Positions 17,496-26,607 of a DNA stretch of 64,000 nucleotides are shown here, one piece after another; positions within the stretch are counted from its first letter, which is position 1; each line of letters starts with the position of its first letter. Source of the DNA: Rhodoferax sp. (GTDB lineage: Bacteria; Pseudomonadota; Gammaproteobacteria; Burkholderiales; Burkholderiaceae_C); NCBI RefSeq assembly GCF_030697375.1, contig NZ_JAUYQD010000005.1:186001-250000 (forward strand), given 5' to 3'. The notes under the pieces were generated by a model. That model searched no databases. It worked only from the letters and a program-made list of their open reading frames with translations, and was not told where the DNA came from. The position numbers and the translations under genes are program-made.

Positions 17496-19048
17496 GCTTG
17501 CTTCTCGACGCCCTGCACCGTGCCAGCAAGGACAAAGAGAAAGCTGCAGCGGCTGCGTCGTTGCCATTGCCTGTATCTGATCCCGGCGAACTGCGTTTGA
17601 CCGAAGTGGGGGGGGGGGATGTCTCGTTTCCACAGCTGACCTCAGAGCCGGCCTTGCTCCCCAGCCGAGAGTTGGTCCAGGAGCTCCTTTTGGAGCCCGC
17701 GCCTGCGCTGCAGTTGGAGGCGTTTGAACCGCTGTCGGCGCTCGAACCCGTGCCGACTCCGGCCGCCCTTCCACAGGCGCAGTCAGATCGCGCTCCTGCA
17801 CCGAAAATGGTGTCGGCGCCTCCTCCCGTTGAAAGCCCTATTGCGCCAACTGCATTGCTGTCTTCCGGTGCATTGGATTCTTCTGCAAAATCTGCCCCGC
17901 CGCTGGCGAGCCCAGACCGCGTGGCCAAAGAAATCCGCCGCGCCTATGCGCCCGACGCCGCGCCACCCGGCAAGGCGAAGCGGCGAGTGTTCGTTTTGGG
18001 GGGTGTTGCGCTCGTTTTGTTCGCAGGCTTTGCGAGTGTGTTCCTGGGGGTGTGGGGCGATCCGGTCGCACTATTGAGCCTGGGTGGCACGTCTTCCCTT
18101 GCACCTGTTGCAGCCAGCCCTGGGCCGGGGGCGGCTGTGACCGCGAGCGAAGCCCCTGCGCCAGTGGCCAGCGCAACGCAACCCTCTATCACCGTGTCAC
18201 CGGTTGCACGGCTTGGTGAAGCGGGGCCATTGCCCAAAGCAGCCGCGAATCGGCAGTCCTCCGTCACGCCAGTGGAAACCATAGTGACGCCGTCCACCGC
18301 GCAAAGCGCCGCTTCACCGTCGCGGTCCGTGCCCGCCGCAGTGCCAAGCGCTCCAGAGCTTGCTCCTGCCCACATCCCGCCAGGCAATGAGGTCGTTTTG
18401 CGTGGCACCACACCCAAGCCCGGTTTTGTGCCCAAAATGATGGGGCCCAACATGCTTGAGTTGGGGTATGTTGCATTGCAGGAGGGGCGTTTGGACGACG
18501 CAGCGCGGTTTTACAGGCAGGCGCTTGCAGTCAGTGCGGACGAGCGTGATGCCTTGTTGGGCTTGGCCTATATTGCCCACCAAAAAGGACAGCGTGAGGA
18601 GGCGCAAGGCTATTACCGCAGGGTGTTGCGCCAAGAACCGGGTAATACCGTCGCCAACGCTGCCCTGCTGGAACTGGATTCTGCGGTCGATGTGGCTGTG
18701 TCTTCCAGCCGTGCACGCGAGTTGGTTGCCCGCCAGCCTGGCTCGGCCGCCACCATGGCCATGGCAGGCAATGCCATGGTTCGTGATGGCCGGTTGGCCG
18801 ATGCCGTGCAGCTGTTCGCGCGCGCCCAGGTTCTGGAGCCGGACAACCCCTTGCATGTCTACAACCACGCCGTAGCGCTGGACCGCTTGGGTCAGTATGG
18901 GCTGGCACAAGTGCAGTATGAAAACGTGCTGAAGCTTTCTGACAAAGTGGCACCGGTCAGTCGCCCTGCTTTTTCTTTGGAGGTGGTGCGCCAGAGGCTT
19001 GAGCAGTTGCGCCAAGCGCTTGGCAGCCGCACTGATGCTGACAAATGA
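17492..19048 (+). CDS. Second TPR protein of the pilus locus (MshN-like)
   Basis: 518 residues. The N-terminus SLLLDALHRASKDKEKAA resembles the short helical start of MshN-type proteins. There is a long acidic/Pro-rich linker, a membrane helix at about 163-188, another low-complexity Pro/Ala/Thr linker, and TPR repeats in the last ~190 residues (GYVALQEGRLDDAARFYRQA; ALLGLAYIAHQKGQREEA). It overlaps the secretin stop and the next start by four bases each. It probably does for the second secretin what MshN does for the first; that is inference from parallel gene order. Confidence 0.8.
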   Translation: MSLLLDALHRASKDKEKAAAAASLPLPVSDPGELRLTEVGGGDVSFPQLTSEPALLPSRELVQELLLEPAPALQLEAFEPLSALEPVPTPAALPQAQSDRAPAPKMVSAPPPVESPIAPTALLSSGALDSSAKSAPPLASPDRVAKEIRRAYAPDAAPPGKAKRRVFVLGGVALVLFAGFASVFLGVWGDPVALLSLGGTSSLAPVAASPGPGAAVTASEAPAPVASATQPSITVSPVARLGEAGPLPKAAANRQSSVTPVETIVTPSTAQSAASPSRSVPAAVPSAPELAPAHIPPGNEVVLRGTTPKPGFVPKMMGPNMLELGYVALQEGRLDDAARFYRQALAVSADERDALLGLAYIAHQKGQREEAQGYYRRVLRQEPGNTVANAALLELDSAVDVAVSSSRARELVARQPGSAATMAMAGNAMVRDGRLADAVQLFARAQVLEPDNPLHVYNHAVALDRLGQYGLAQVQYENVLKLSDKVAPVSRPAFSLEVVRQRLEQLRQALGSRTDADK

Positions 19049-20763
19049 GTACACCACAAACCCATAGCGGTGCACCGCCTGTGCGCCTCGGCGATCGGCT
19101 GATTCAACTGGGGTTGATCACGCAAGACCAATTGCGGATTGCGCTTCTGGAGCAAAAAAGTTCGGGAAAACCACTGGGTGAGGCCCTGCTGGCGCTGGGC
19201 TTTACCACCGAAGAGGCCATGCGCAGTGCGCTGGCCGACAGTCTGGGTGAAAAAGCGATCAGCCTCAAAGGTATCGTCGCCAATCCGGCTGCGCTGGCCT
19301 TGATCCCTAAGCCGCTGGCCAAAAGGCATGCGCTTTTTCCGGCCAGTCTGGATGCAAAAACCAATGAATTGGTCATCGCCAGTGCCAACCCCAACGATAT
19401 TGTGGCGGTCGACCAAATCACAGCCTTGCTGGCAGGGGGGCCTCGCATCCAATGGCGATTGGCCAGTAGCGTAGAAATCCTGTCTGCGATTGAGCAGTTC
19501 TATGGCCATGAGCTGTCCATTGACGGCATTCTTCATGAACTGGAAACAGGTGCTATTGATGTGGCCAGTCTGACACAGGCGACTGACGGTTATAGCCACC
19601 CGGTGGTTCGTTTGATGGACTCACTTTTGGCCGACGCCACGCTTCGCAGTGCGTCCGACATCCATTTCGAACCCGAATCGCAGTTCTTGCGCATCCGCTA
19701 CCGGATTGATGGGGTGTTGCGGCAAGTGCGCTCCTTGCACCTGCGCTATTGGTCCGCCATGGTCGTGCGCCTCAAGGTCATGGCAGGCATGAACATTGCC
19801 GAAACACGGGCACCGCAGGATGGGCGGATTTCACTGACCATCTCCGGGCGCCAGGTGGACTTTCGGTCGGCGGTGCAGCCCACGATCCATGGTGAGAACT
19901 TTGTGTTGCGTATTCTGGACCGCAAACGCGGCATTGTTCCACTGGACGGATTGGGTCTGTCGGACGAACAGTTCAACACCATGCAGCTCATGCTGTCGCG
20001 CCCGGAAGGCATCTTGCTCGTGACAGGCCCCACCGGTTCGGGCAAAACAACAACCCTGTATTCCATCTTGGGCCACCTCAACAAGGAAAGTGTCAACATC
20101 ATGACACTGGAGGACCCGGTCGAATACCCCATGCCCATGATTCGGCAGACCTCATTGTCGGATGCCGTCAAAATGGATTTTGCGGAAGGCATCCGCTCCA
20201 TGATGCGCCAGGACCCCGACATTATTTTGGTGGGCGAAGTGCGAGACCACGAAACGGCCGAGATGGCCTTTCGTGCGGCCATGACCGGGCACCAGGTGTT
20301 TTCGACCCTGCACACGAACTCCGCCATTCGCTCCATTCCCCGGTTGGTGGATTTAGGTATCCAGCCCGAGGTCCTGGCAGGCAATGTCATTGGCATCGTT
20401 GCGCAACGCTTGTTGCGGACACTTTGCACCACCTGCAAGGCGCCACATGCGCCTAGCCCCATAGAACTGCAGCTCCTGGGTATCAAGTTGGGGGATCCGC
20501 ACACCTTGTTCCGACCGGTCGGGTGCCCTGCCTGCGAACACCTTGGTTACAAGGGACGCACATCCATTCTGGAACTGCTCAAATTTGACGCTGCTTTGGA
20601 TGAATTGGTCACCCAGCGTGCCAGTCTGAAAGTGATGATGGACCATGTGCGACGGGAAGGTTTTGTCACCATGGCCGAGGATGGCCTGCGCCGGGTGCGT
20701 GAAGGCATTACCACGGTCGAAGAAGTGGGCCGGGTGGTGGACTTGACTGAACTGATCGTCTGA
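19045..20763 (+). CDS. mshE: Pilus assembly ATPase MshE (GspE/PilB family)
   Basis: 572 residues. The N-terminus has two successive MshEN-type motifs (RLGDRLIQLGLITQDQL, then PLGEALLALGFTTEEAM), the c-di-GMP-binding element defined in Vibrio MshE. The motor domain carries Walker A GPTGSGKTTT (about 327-336), an Asp box, Walker B DIILVGEVRD, a His box (TGHQVFSTLHTNSA) and a C-terminal zinc tetracysteine (CTTC ... CPAC). It powers pilin polymerisation from the cytoplasm. It is the only GspE-family ATPase in the window despite two sets of accessory genes; no PilT-like retraction ATPase is seen. Confidence 0.93.
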   Translation: MSTPQTHSGAPPVRLGDRLIQLGLITQDQLRIALLEQKSSGKPLGEALLALGFTTEEAMRSALADSLGEKAISLKGIVANPAALALIPKPLAKRHALFPASLDAKTNELVIASANPNDIVAVDQITALLAGGPRIQWRLASSVEILSAIEQFYGHELSIDGILHELETGAIDVASLTQATDGYSHPVVRLMDSLLADATLRSASDIHFEPESQFLRIRYRIDGVLRQVRSLHLRYWSAMVVRLKVMAGMNIAETRAPQDGRISLTISGRQVDFRSAVQPTIHGENFVLRILDRKRGIVPLDGLGLSDEQFNTMQLMLSRPEGILLVTGPTGSGKTTTLYSILGHLNKESVNIMTLEDPVEYPMPMIRQTSLSDAVKMDFAEGIRSMMRQDPDIILVGEVRDHETAEMAFRAAMTGHQVFSTLHTNSAIRSIPRLVDLGIQPEVLAGNVIGIVAQRLLRTLCTTCKAPHAPSPIELQLLGIKLGDPHTLFRPVGCPACEHLGYKGRTSILELLKFDAALDELVTQRASLKVMMDHVRREGFVTMAEDGLRRVREGITTVEEVGRVVDLTELIV

Positions 20764-21962
20764 TGCCGCAGTACCAATACCGCGCAGCCGGCCATGATGG
20801 GCGGATTGCAAAAGGCCGAATCGAAGCGCTGCATGAAATTGATCTGGCGGCGCAACTCAAACGCCTGGACCTGTCGTTGTTGTCGGCTAAAACGGTGGTG
20901 GTGCGCGTTTCCACGGTCAAAAAGATGCCTCGGCGCGAGGTGTTGGGTATTCTTTTTCAATTGGAAATGTTGGTGCGCGCGGGGGTACCTATCTTGGACT
21001 CACTTGCGGATTTGCGCGATGAGTCTGAGACCCCTGCCGGGCGAGACTTGGCGGGCAGCTTATTTGAAAAAATCGAGGCTGGCGCTACCCTGGGAGAGGC
21101 GGTGGCCCACTTTCCCGGGGTTTTTTCTGAAACAGTCGTCAACCTGATCCGCACAGGGGAGGTTACCGGCCAGTTGCCGGACGTTCTCAAGGAAATTGTC
21201 CGTTCCCTGAAATGGCAGGATGAAATGGAAGCGCAAACCAAGAAGCTGTTGGCCTATCCGGCCTTTGTCATGGTGGTCATTGGTGGCGTGGTGTTTTTTT
21301 TAATGATTTACCTGGTTCCCCAGTTGGTCGGTTTTTTAACCAATCTGGGCCAGGACATACCACTGCAAACCCGATTGCTTATCGGTTTGTCGAATCTTTT
21401 CGTGCATTACTGGTGGGCCATGCTGACGGTGCCGCCTCTCTTGGTGGTTGGGTTGGTGTCGCTGTCTGCAGCCTTTCCCAGTGTCCGGTACAAACTGCAC
21501 CAATTGCAATTGACCATGCCGGTGATTGGTCCCGTGCTCAAAAAAATGACGATGGCACGCTTTGCTGACACTCTGGCATTGATGTACCGCACAGGTATTC
21601 CACTGATTGATGGGTTGCAGTATTGCGAGAAAATATCAACCAATCTGGTCATTCAACATGCCATCCACCGGGCGCGCGAGAGGGTGACCACGGGAACGTC
21701 GATTTCAGAGAGTTTCGCCACCGAACAATTATTCCCGGCCTTTGTGATTCGTATGTTGAGGGTGGGGGAATCGACCGGTGCGCTGGACACCTCATTGGCC
21801 AACATCAGCTACTTCTATTCGCGCGACATTGATGAGTCCATTGCCAAGGTTCAGGCCATGATTGAGCCAGCGTTGACGGTGGTGATGGGGCTTATTCTGG
21901 GGTGGATCATGCTGGCTGTATTGGGCCCCATTTACGACACCATCTCCAAAATGAAGACCTGA
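20763..21962 (+). CDS. mshG: Inner-membrane platform protein MshG (GspF/PilC family)
   Basis: 399 residues with two GspF domains: a cytoplasmic helical bundle (EVLGILFQLEMLVRAGVPI), a membrane helix near 167-190 and another near 220-240, a second bundle (RFADTLALMYRTGIPLIDGL) and a terminal helix (LTVVMGLILGWIMLAVLGP). It passes the MshE stroke to pilins in the membrane. ATG overlaps the mshE stop by one base. It is the only PilC-type platform in the window. Confidence 0.93.
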   Translation: MPQYQYRAAGHDGRIAKGRIEALHEIDLAAQLKRLDLSLLSAKTVVVRVSTVKKMPRREVLGILFQLEMLVRAGVPILDSLADLRDESETPAGRDLAGSLFEKIEAGATLGEAVAHFPGVFSETVVNLIRTGEVTGQLPDVLKEIVRSLKWQDEMEAQTKKLLAYPAFVMVVIGGVVFFLMIYLVPQLVGFLTNLGQDIPLQTRLLIGLSNLFVHYWWAMLTVPPLLVVGLVSLSAAFPSVRYKLHQLQLTMPVIGPVLKKMTMARFADTLALMYRTGIPLIDGLQYCEKISTNLVIQHAIHRARERVTTGTSISESFATEQLFPAFVIRMLRVGESTGALDTSLANISYFYSRDIDESIAKVQAMIEPALTVVMGLILGWIMLAVLGPIYDTISKMKT

Positions 21963-21966
21963 ATCC

Positions 21967-23436
21967 GTGGCTACCGTTCTTCACATCAGCGTATCCGGTT
22001 CTGTGTGGTGGGAAAAATCCGCGCAAGGGTGGATGTCCGTGCCAGGTCCTGCCCAGGGACCGGTTTGGGTGGTGACGGACCTTGCGGAAGAGGCATTTGT
22101 TGAAATCACGGTACCGCGCGTTTTTGGCGCGGATCGCAGCAACTATGTTCAGCGCCAGCTAGCCAGCCGGTTTCCAGAGAGTGCATTTCGAATTGCAGTG
22201 CCACCCCGCAGCAATGGCGGAATCATGGAGCGCCTTGCTCCGCCCCTGCAAACGCTGACCGCCATCGAACCGGCGGATCGCATCCTGGTCGCGTTAAAAA
22301 CACTGCAGGCGCCCATGGTTGGGGTTTGGAGCACCTCCATGTTGCTGGCGCATCTGGGTCAAAAGCCTGCAATGCCTCCGAATTTGTTTGTCGTGCTGTG
22401 CCAGCCCGCCAGCATGCGCATACTGTTCTTGAAACAGCGGTCCCCTGTGTTGACACGCCTGATTGCCGCAACGCAGTCCGCGGCAGAACAAGCTGCAGAA
22501 ATCGTCCGCACACTCAGGCACTTGGAAAATACCCATGTCCTGGAGCGCGGGAGCCAGCGTTTTGGCGTGTTGCTGATGGGAGGCGCCGATGGTCTGGCGG
22601 CGGCATTGTCGGGTGATCGGCTCGACGTTTTGCCACCACAGAGTGTTTGGGGTTCCAAGTCCGTACAGGACTGGACCCATGTGCTATTTGATGTGGTCTG
22701 CAAAGGACCTCCCGGGCAACTGGCTCCACTGTCATACCGCGCCGCGTACTTGGCAGGTGGTGTGACCAAGGCCACACGTATAGGCGTGGCCTTGAGCGTT
22801 GCAATCACTGTGTGGATTGCAAGTGCGAGCGTCAGCAGCAGTATTCAGGCCCAGCGGGAGCGCACCCAGGTGCAGGCTGCCATAGAGGGAATTGCTTCTC
22901 ACATCGCCAAGGTGGATCTTGCGACAGAAGCTTTTGGCGTATCCCCTGATATGGTGCGCAAGGCGCTGGCGCTTGACGCCGATGAGATTGCTTCGGCCCC
23001 GGATCTGGAGCTTCATATGGGCCAGCTTTCCGACATCTTGGGCAGTCTACCTGGTGCGCATCTCAAGAGCATGCAGTGGCAGGTTCTGAATGCATCAGAT
23101 GTGGCGTGTCCACAAGAAGGCACTGTCAATGCGGCGGTGGCCCTTCCTGACCCGGCATCGGAACTGCCCCCTAGCCGCAAGGTGGAGCTGCAATTGACGC
23201 TGTTGCTCGCCGAAGGAATTGGACCACGCCAGTTGGCACAACAGGCTGGCGAATTCACACGGTTGTTGAAGCAAATGGAAGGTGTGAAGGTCATGCGCGA
23301 CCCATCGCGTGAACTTCGCGATGGGGATATCAGCACGGGTTCAGCCAGGACACCAACCGATCGCGATTTGGTCTGGTGCCTCACGCTGCCAGGTGTGCAT
23401 GCCGTCAAAAAAATTGCCAAAGAGGGGGCGCTGTGA
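21967..23436 (+). CDS. GspL/PilM-PilN-like inner-membrane assembly protein
   Basis: 489 residues from GTG 21967, five bases after the platform gene stop. The first ~265 residues have the layout of a cytoplasmic actin-like PilM/GspL lobe (VVTDLAEEAFVEITVP; FGVLLMGGADGLAAAL). A single membrane helix follows at about 270-290, then a coiled coil and a periplasmic domain. This is the arrangement of a PilM-PilN fusion or of GspL in type II secretion. It duplicates the function of the separate mshI and PilN-like genes at 7450-9192. No exact family was recognised; the call is by architecture and position. Confidence 0.65.
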   Translation: MATVLHISVSGSVWWEKSAQGWMSVPGPAQGPVWVVTDLAEEAFVEITVPRVFGADRSNYVQRQLASRFPESAFRIAVPPRSNGGIMERLAPPLQTLTAIEPADRILVALKTLQAPMVGVWSTSMLLAHLGQKPAMPPNLFVVLCQPASMRILFLKQRSPVLTRLIAATQSAAEQAAEIVRTLRHLENTHVLERGSQRFGVLLMGGADGLAAALSGDRLDVLPPQSVWGSKSVQDWTHVLFDVVCKGPPGQLAPLSYRAAYLAGGVTKATRIGVALSVAITVWIASASVSSSIQAQRERTQVQAAIEGIASHIAKVDLATEAFGVSPDMVRKALALDADEIASAPDLELHMGQLSDILGSLPGAHLKSMQWQVLNASDVACPQEGTVNAAVALPDPASELPPSRKVELQLTLLLAEGIGPRQLAQQAGEFTRLLKQMEGVKVMRDPSRELRDGDISTGSARTPTDRDLVWCLTLPGVHAVKKIAKEGAL

Positions 23437-24047
23437 GCGAGTGGACCCCCGTATTTTTGCTGGCACGGCGCAGCATTGTCTGGTTCGCTGTAGTGGTCAC
23501 GCTAAGTGTTGTTGCGGTGTTTGGTTTGGGGTACCTGGATAACAATTTAAAGAGTAGCCTAGCGCAACTGCAGGCTTCCATGCAGGAACAGCAGGCCCAG
23601 TTGGACACCAAGCAAACGGATCTGCTCAATGTTCAAACGCATATACAGCGTTATGAATCGTTGCGCCAGCAGGGATTGGTGGGTGATCCAGACCGCGCGC
23701 TTTGGGTTGAACAACTGCAGGCAAGCCATCGCAATTTGGGACTGCCTGGCACCGTTGCTGTGCAACTCCTGGCTGCCAAGCCATTGGGCGCAAGCGCTGG
23801 ATCGCCAGAGCCCGTTTCTGACGCTCCGGCGACAGAGCCTTTGGTGCATGATTTGCAGTTTGAAATTCGCGACAGCATAGAGACCGATGTGCTGGACCTG
23901 ATTCAGAATTATCGGGCGCAGGCCAGGGGACGTTTTCGGGTGAACGCGTGCAAACTGCAGGAGCCCAAAGACAGCGGGTTGACTGCGCAGTGTGTACTGC
24001 GTTTTGTCACCATGCCTTTCGTTCAGAACGTCGTGCAGGCACCTTAA
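23433..24047 (+). CDS. PilO/GspM-like inner-membrane protein
   Basis: 204 residues from GTG 23433, which overlaps the upstream stop and has AGAGGGGG just before it. A short cytoplasmic N-terminus, a membrane helix at about 14-35, a Gln-rich coiled coil (LQASMQEQQAQLDTKQTDLL) and a periplasmic domain with two Cys (NACKLQ, AQCVLR) likely to pair. This is the PilO/MshJ layout, and it pairs naturally with the preceding PilMN-like protein. It parallels mshJ of the first set. Confidence 0.68.
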   Translation: MSEWTPVFLLARRSIVWFAVVVTLSVVAVFGLGYLDNNLKSSLAQLQASMQEQQAQLDTKQTDLLNVQTHIQRYESLRQQGLVGDPDRALWVEQLQASHRNLGLPGTVAVQLLAAKPLGASAGSPEPVSDAPATEPLVHDLQFEIRDSIETDVLDLIQNYRAQARGRFRVNACKLQEPKDSGLTAQCVLRFVTMPFVQNVVQAP

Positions 24048-24502
24048 TGCTTGCAGATGCACATCCCATAAATATGCCGGACAGCATGAAAATGCAGGCG
24101 TTTTTGTCTGCTTGCACCCCTGCTTTGGCGGTGATCTTCGCGGTGGCTTTGGTGGGCCAGCCTGTGCGGGCCGCCGAGGCTTCGCGGGTGATTTTGAATA
24201 CTTTGTTCTATACACCGGCCCAGCGCCAACAAATTAGCCATGCACGCCAACCCGACACCGGGGCAGAGGCACCCTCTACGATGCGCTTGTCTGGCGTGGT
24301 TCGTCGCAGTGGCCGCAAGGGGACCGTTTGGATCAACAGCAAAGCGCTGCCTGAGGGTGACACCAATACCCCGCACCTCACAGGGATGGATGCCGTGGTG
24401 GACGGCCAGCGTTTGCGTGTAGGTGAGTCACTGGACACGGTGAGCGGCGTGCGCAGCGATCTCGTGGCTCCAGGTTCCGTCACTGTGCGAGCACCAAAAT
24501 GA
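24047..24502 (+). CDS. Exported MshK/PilP/GspC-like protein of the second assembly set
   Basis: 151 residues from ATG 24047, which overlaps the upstream stop (TAATG) with AGG about 8 nt earlier; ATG 24074 is an alternative. A hydrophobic signal ends near PVRAAEA. The mature part has a small beta domain (MRLSGVVRRSGRKGTVWINS; DGQRLRVGESLD) built like MshK, PilP and GspC homology regions, which link the inner-membrane complex to the secretin. No family was recognised with certainty. It overlaps the next gene by four bases. Confidence 0.6.
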   Translation: MLADAHPINMPDSMKMQAFLSACTPALAVIFAVALVGQPVRAAEASRVILNTLFYTPAQRQQISHARQPDTGAEAPSTMRLSGVVRRSGRKGTVWINSKALPEGDTNTPHLTGMDAVVDGQRLRVGESLDTVSGVRSDLVAPGSVTVRAPK

Positions 24503-24738
24503 CCTCTGAATTTTCTGAACTCTCGCATAAACGCTACCGCAAGCGCACCATACGTCGACGCATCTACGTCGTTGTGGGACTGCTGCTGATTGCCTTGGGA
24601 TATGCCCTGATGGGTGTCAGTCCCGAAACCAGCATCAACTGGGCATTGACCCGTGCGGTGGCTGGTATGGGATGCATTGTGGTGGGTTTTGGGCTGGCAG
24701 TGCTGCCACTTTTGTCCAGTTGGACCAGCGGCGAATAG
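24499..24738 (+). CDS. Small two-helix membrane protein, unknown
   Basis: 79 residues. A very basic N-terminus (HKRYRKRTIRRRIY) precedes a membrane helix (VVVGLLLIALGYALMGV) and a second one (AVAGMGCIVVGFGLAVLPLL), with a short hairpin between. The start overlaps the preceding gene (ATGA), so it belongs to the pilus operon. I do not recognise a family. The basic face suggests both ends in the cytoplasm. It could stabilise the inner-membrane complex, but nothing in the sequence shows this. Confidence 0.6.
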   Translation: MTSEFSELSHKRYRKRTIRRRIYVVVGLLLIALGYALMGVSPETSINWALTRAVAGMGCIVVGFGLAVLPLLSSWTSGE

Positions 24739-24749
24739 AGTCCGAGTGC

Positions 24750-25382
24750 ATGTCTTCCAATGCACGTGCCCATCCATCTGGCCTCCATGTCCTGCTGGTG
24801 GAGGATGACCCTGCCCTGAGTGGCTACCTTGGTGCCTCCTTGCGGGATCACGGCTACAGGGTGGTTTTTGCCCAAGACCGTATCCAGGCCATGGCCTGCT
24901 TGCAGCGGCCAGACGCGCCCAATCTGGTTTTACTCGACTTGGGTCTGCCACCCCAACCCAGCACCATGCGTGAAGGTTTGGCTGTCCTGGACGAAGGTTT
25001 ACGTTTGGCGCCTGCTCTCAAGGTCCTGGTGCTCACCGGGCAAGATGAGTCATCTGCGGCACACGAAGCAGTGCGCCGGGGTGCATTTGATTTTCTGCTC
25101 AAACCCGTGACACTGGACACCGTATTACACGCCCTGCGCCGTGCGGAGCTGTTTGCCAGGGAAGAGGCCAGTTTTGCGCGCAGTGGTGAGGCGCGCTTGC
25201 ACATCACCGCCCGCATCGGGGATGGTCCCAAAGAGGCGGGAGCACAGGCCGAAGAGCAATTGCTGCGCCGCACCTTCGCTGCTTGCGGCCATAACGTGGC
25301 TGAGACCGCACGCCAGTTGGGCCTGGCCCGTGAACACGTTTACTACTATTTGAATAAATATGGAATCAAGCGTCCTGAATAG
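24750..25382 (+). CDS. Response regulator, RegA/PrrA-like (receiver + Fis-type HTH)
   Basis: 210 residues. Receiver domain with acidic pair ED-D at about 18-20, phospho-acceptor Asp63 (LVLLDLGLP), Thr in VLVLTGQ and Lys118 (FDFLLKPV). There is no sigma-54 AAA domain; a short linker leads to a Fis-type HTH at the C-terminus (HNVAETARQLGLAREHVYYY). This two-domain layout is that of ActR/RegA/PrrA regulators. It overlaps the kinase gene by 23 nt and lies between the second assembly set and four prepilin genes, so pilin expression is the obvious candidate target. Confidence 0.85.
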   Translation: MSSNARAHPSGLHVLLVEDDPALSGYLGASLRDHGYRVVFAQDRIQAMACLQRPDAPNLVLLDLGLPPQPSTMREGLAVLDEGLRLAPALKVLVLTGQDESSAAHEAVRRGAFDFLLKPVTLDTVLHALRRAELFAREEASFARSGEARLHITARIGDGPKEAGAQAEEQLLRRTFAACGHNVAETARQLGLAREHVYYYLNKYGIKRPE

Positions 25383-26508
25383 CCTGTCGCTGGTTTTCCT
25401 GGTGGCGGGTGGTACGCTGTGGCTGACGAGCCTGGGCCTGACGCGCAGGGCCAAGCGGTATCGTGCGGCTATGCAAGCGCTGCTGCAACTTGCCGGCCGC
25501 AATCTTGAACCTTTGGAAATTCCGCAGGCGGCCTGGTCTGTTTTAAACGGTGCGGGGTGGCAAAGCGTGCGCTGGAACGGAGACTGGTACGGACAAGCCG
25601 TACAGGGCGAGTTGGGTCTGGCACCAGATGCCATCCCCTCGAAAGGCGGGCTGCAAACCTATGAACTGGTCAGTGGTGCTGAAGTGCATCTAACGGTGCA
25701 TTTGTTGCACAGCGCCCCACGGGGGGAGCAGCGTCTGTTTGCCACCCAATTGGCAGAAGTTTTTTTGCTGCTGTTGGAAACCCGCTTGCGAGAACGCACA
25801 GGTGCGCTGTCGGTGGCATTGGCCGAGCGGGCGCGTTTGTCGCTTTATTTGCAACATGACATGCGCAATATGGCCCAGTGGGTGTCCTGGGTCAGTGCCG
25901 ATTTCGCCAATGCCCAAAGCCCTCAGGCCTTGTTGGCAGCGGCCCAGCGCCTCAAGGACAACGCACCTCTGGCCCAAGAGCGCGCTCTGCGGCTCAATGC
26001 TGCATTGGGCAAAGCAGCCCATGCGGATATACCGCGTGATACCGACCTGCGTCAGGCGCTGCAACAGGCGGCCCGTCTGGCGGGGCTAGAGCTCCCAATT
26101 TCCGGTGAAACCATGGCCTGGATTGCGCCCGGTTCGTTGGAGCGCGTGCTGGACAACTTGCTGTCCAACCTGGCCGGCGATTGGCGCGAAGGCCGTGCGC
26201 CGCGCCCCCGTGCCGAACTGGGCATGGTTGCTGCATCCGGGACAAAGGCGCCTGTGGCGCGTGTGACTCTGTGGTGCCCTTTGCCTGCCAGCGGTATGGG
26301 GCTGGCGCCCGAGAAGTTGTTTGAACCCTTTGCCAGCGGACGCCCCGGTGGCTTGGGATTGGGCCTCTACCAGGCGCGCCAGAGCTTGCGCGAAGCGGGG
26401 GGGCGGCTGACGGCGTCGGTCATTGGTGATCAACTGTGCTTTGAACTGGATATGCCGCAAGAACAAACCTATGCAGCAACAACGGAACCAATAACAAAGG
26501 GGGTGTAA
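25360..26508 (+). CDS. Membrane sensor histidine kinase
   Basis: 382 residues. One N-terminal helix (LSLVFLVAGGTLWLTSL), a ~100-residue cytoplasmic GAF-sized region, then an unusual H-box LYLQHDMRNMAQWV with His166, similar to the HDxxN box of PrsK-like kinases. The ATPase domain has N-box LERVLDNLLSNL and G-box GGLGLGLYQARQ. No periplasmic sensor domain is visible, so the input is probably internal or membrane-borne. It is the partner of the preceding regulator by overlap. A 99-bp gap then separates it from the first prepilin. Confidence 0.85.
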   Translation: MESSVLNSLSLVFLVAGGTLWLTSLGLTRRAKRYRAAMQALLQLAGRNLEPLEIPQAAWSVLNGAGWQSVRWNGDWYGQAVQGELGLAPDAIPSKGGLQTYELVSGAEVHLTVHLLHSAPRGEQRLFATQLAEVFLLLLETRLRERTGALSVALAERARLSLYLQHDMRNMAQWVSWVSADFANAQSPQALLAAAQRLKDNAPLAQERALRLNAALGKAAHADIPRDTDLRQALQQAARLAGLELPISGETMAWIAPGSLERVLDNLLSNLAGDWREGRAPRPRAELGMVAASGTKAPVARVTLWCPLPASGMGLAPEKLFEPFASGRPGGLGLGLYQARQSLREAGGRLTASVIGDQLCFELDMPQEQTYAATTEPITKGV

Positions 26509-26607
26509 AAATTTCTGACACCCGGGCACCGGCATGCTGGGTACATTCTGATGTGCGCAGTGCAGCTGTTGGCGCCGCCCGCAATGATTCACTTTTCTAG
26601 GAAAACC

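Noticed and set aside
15741..17801. 686-residue minus-strand open frame across the second secretin
   Set aside because: Shadow of the secretin and TPR genes; no motif, His/Gly/Arg-rich as expected from high-GC antisense.
26524..26537. GG-N10-GC spacing before the first prepilin that could be a sigma-54 promoter
   Set aside because: Only the invariant pairs match; the rest of the -24/-12 consensus does not.
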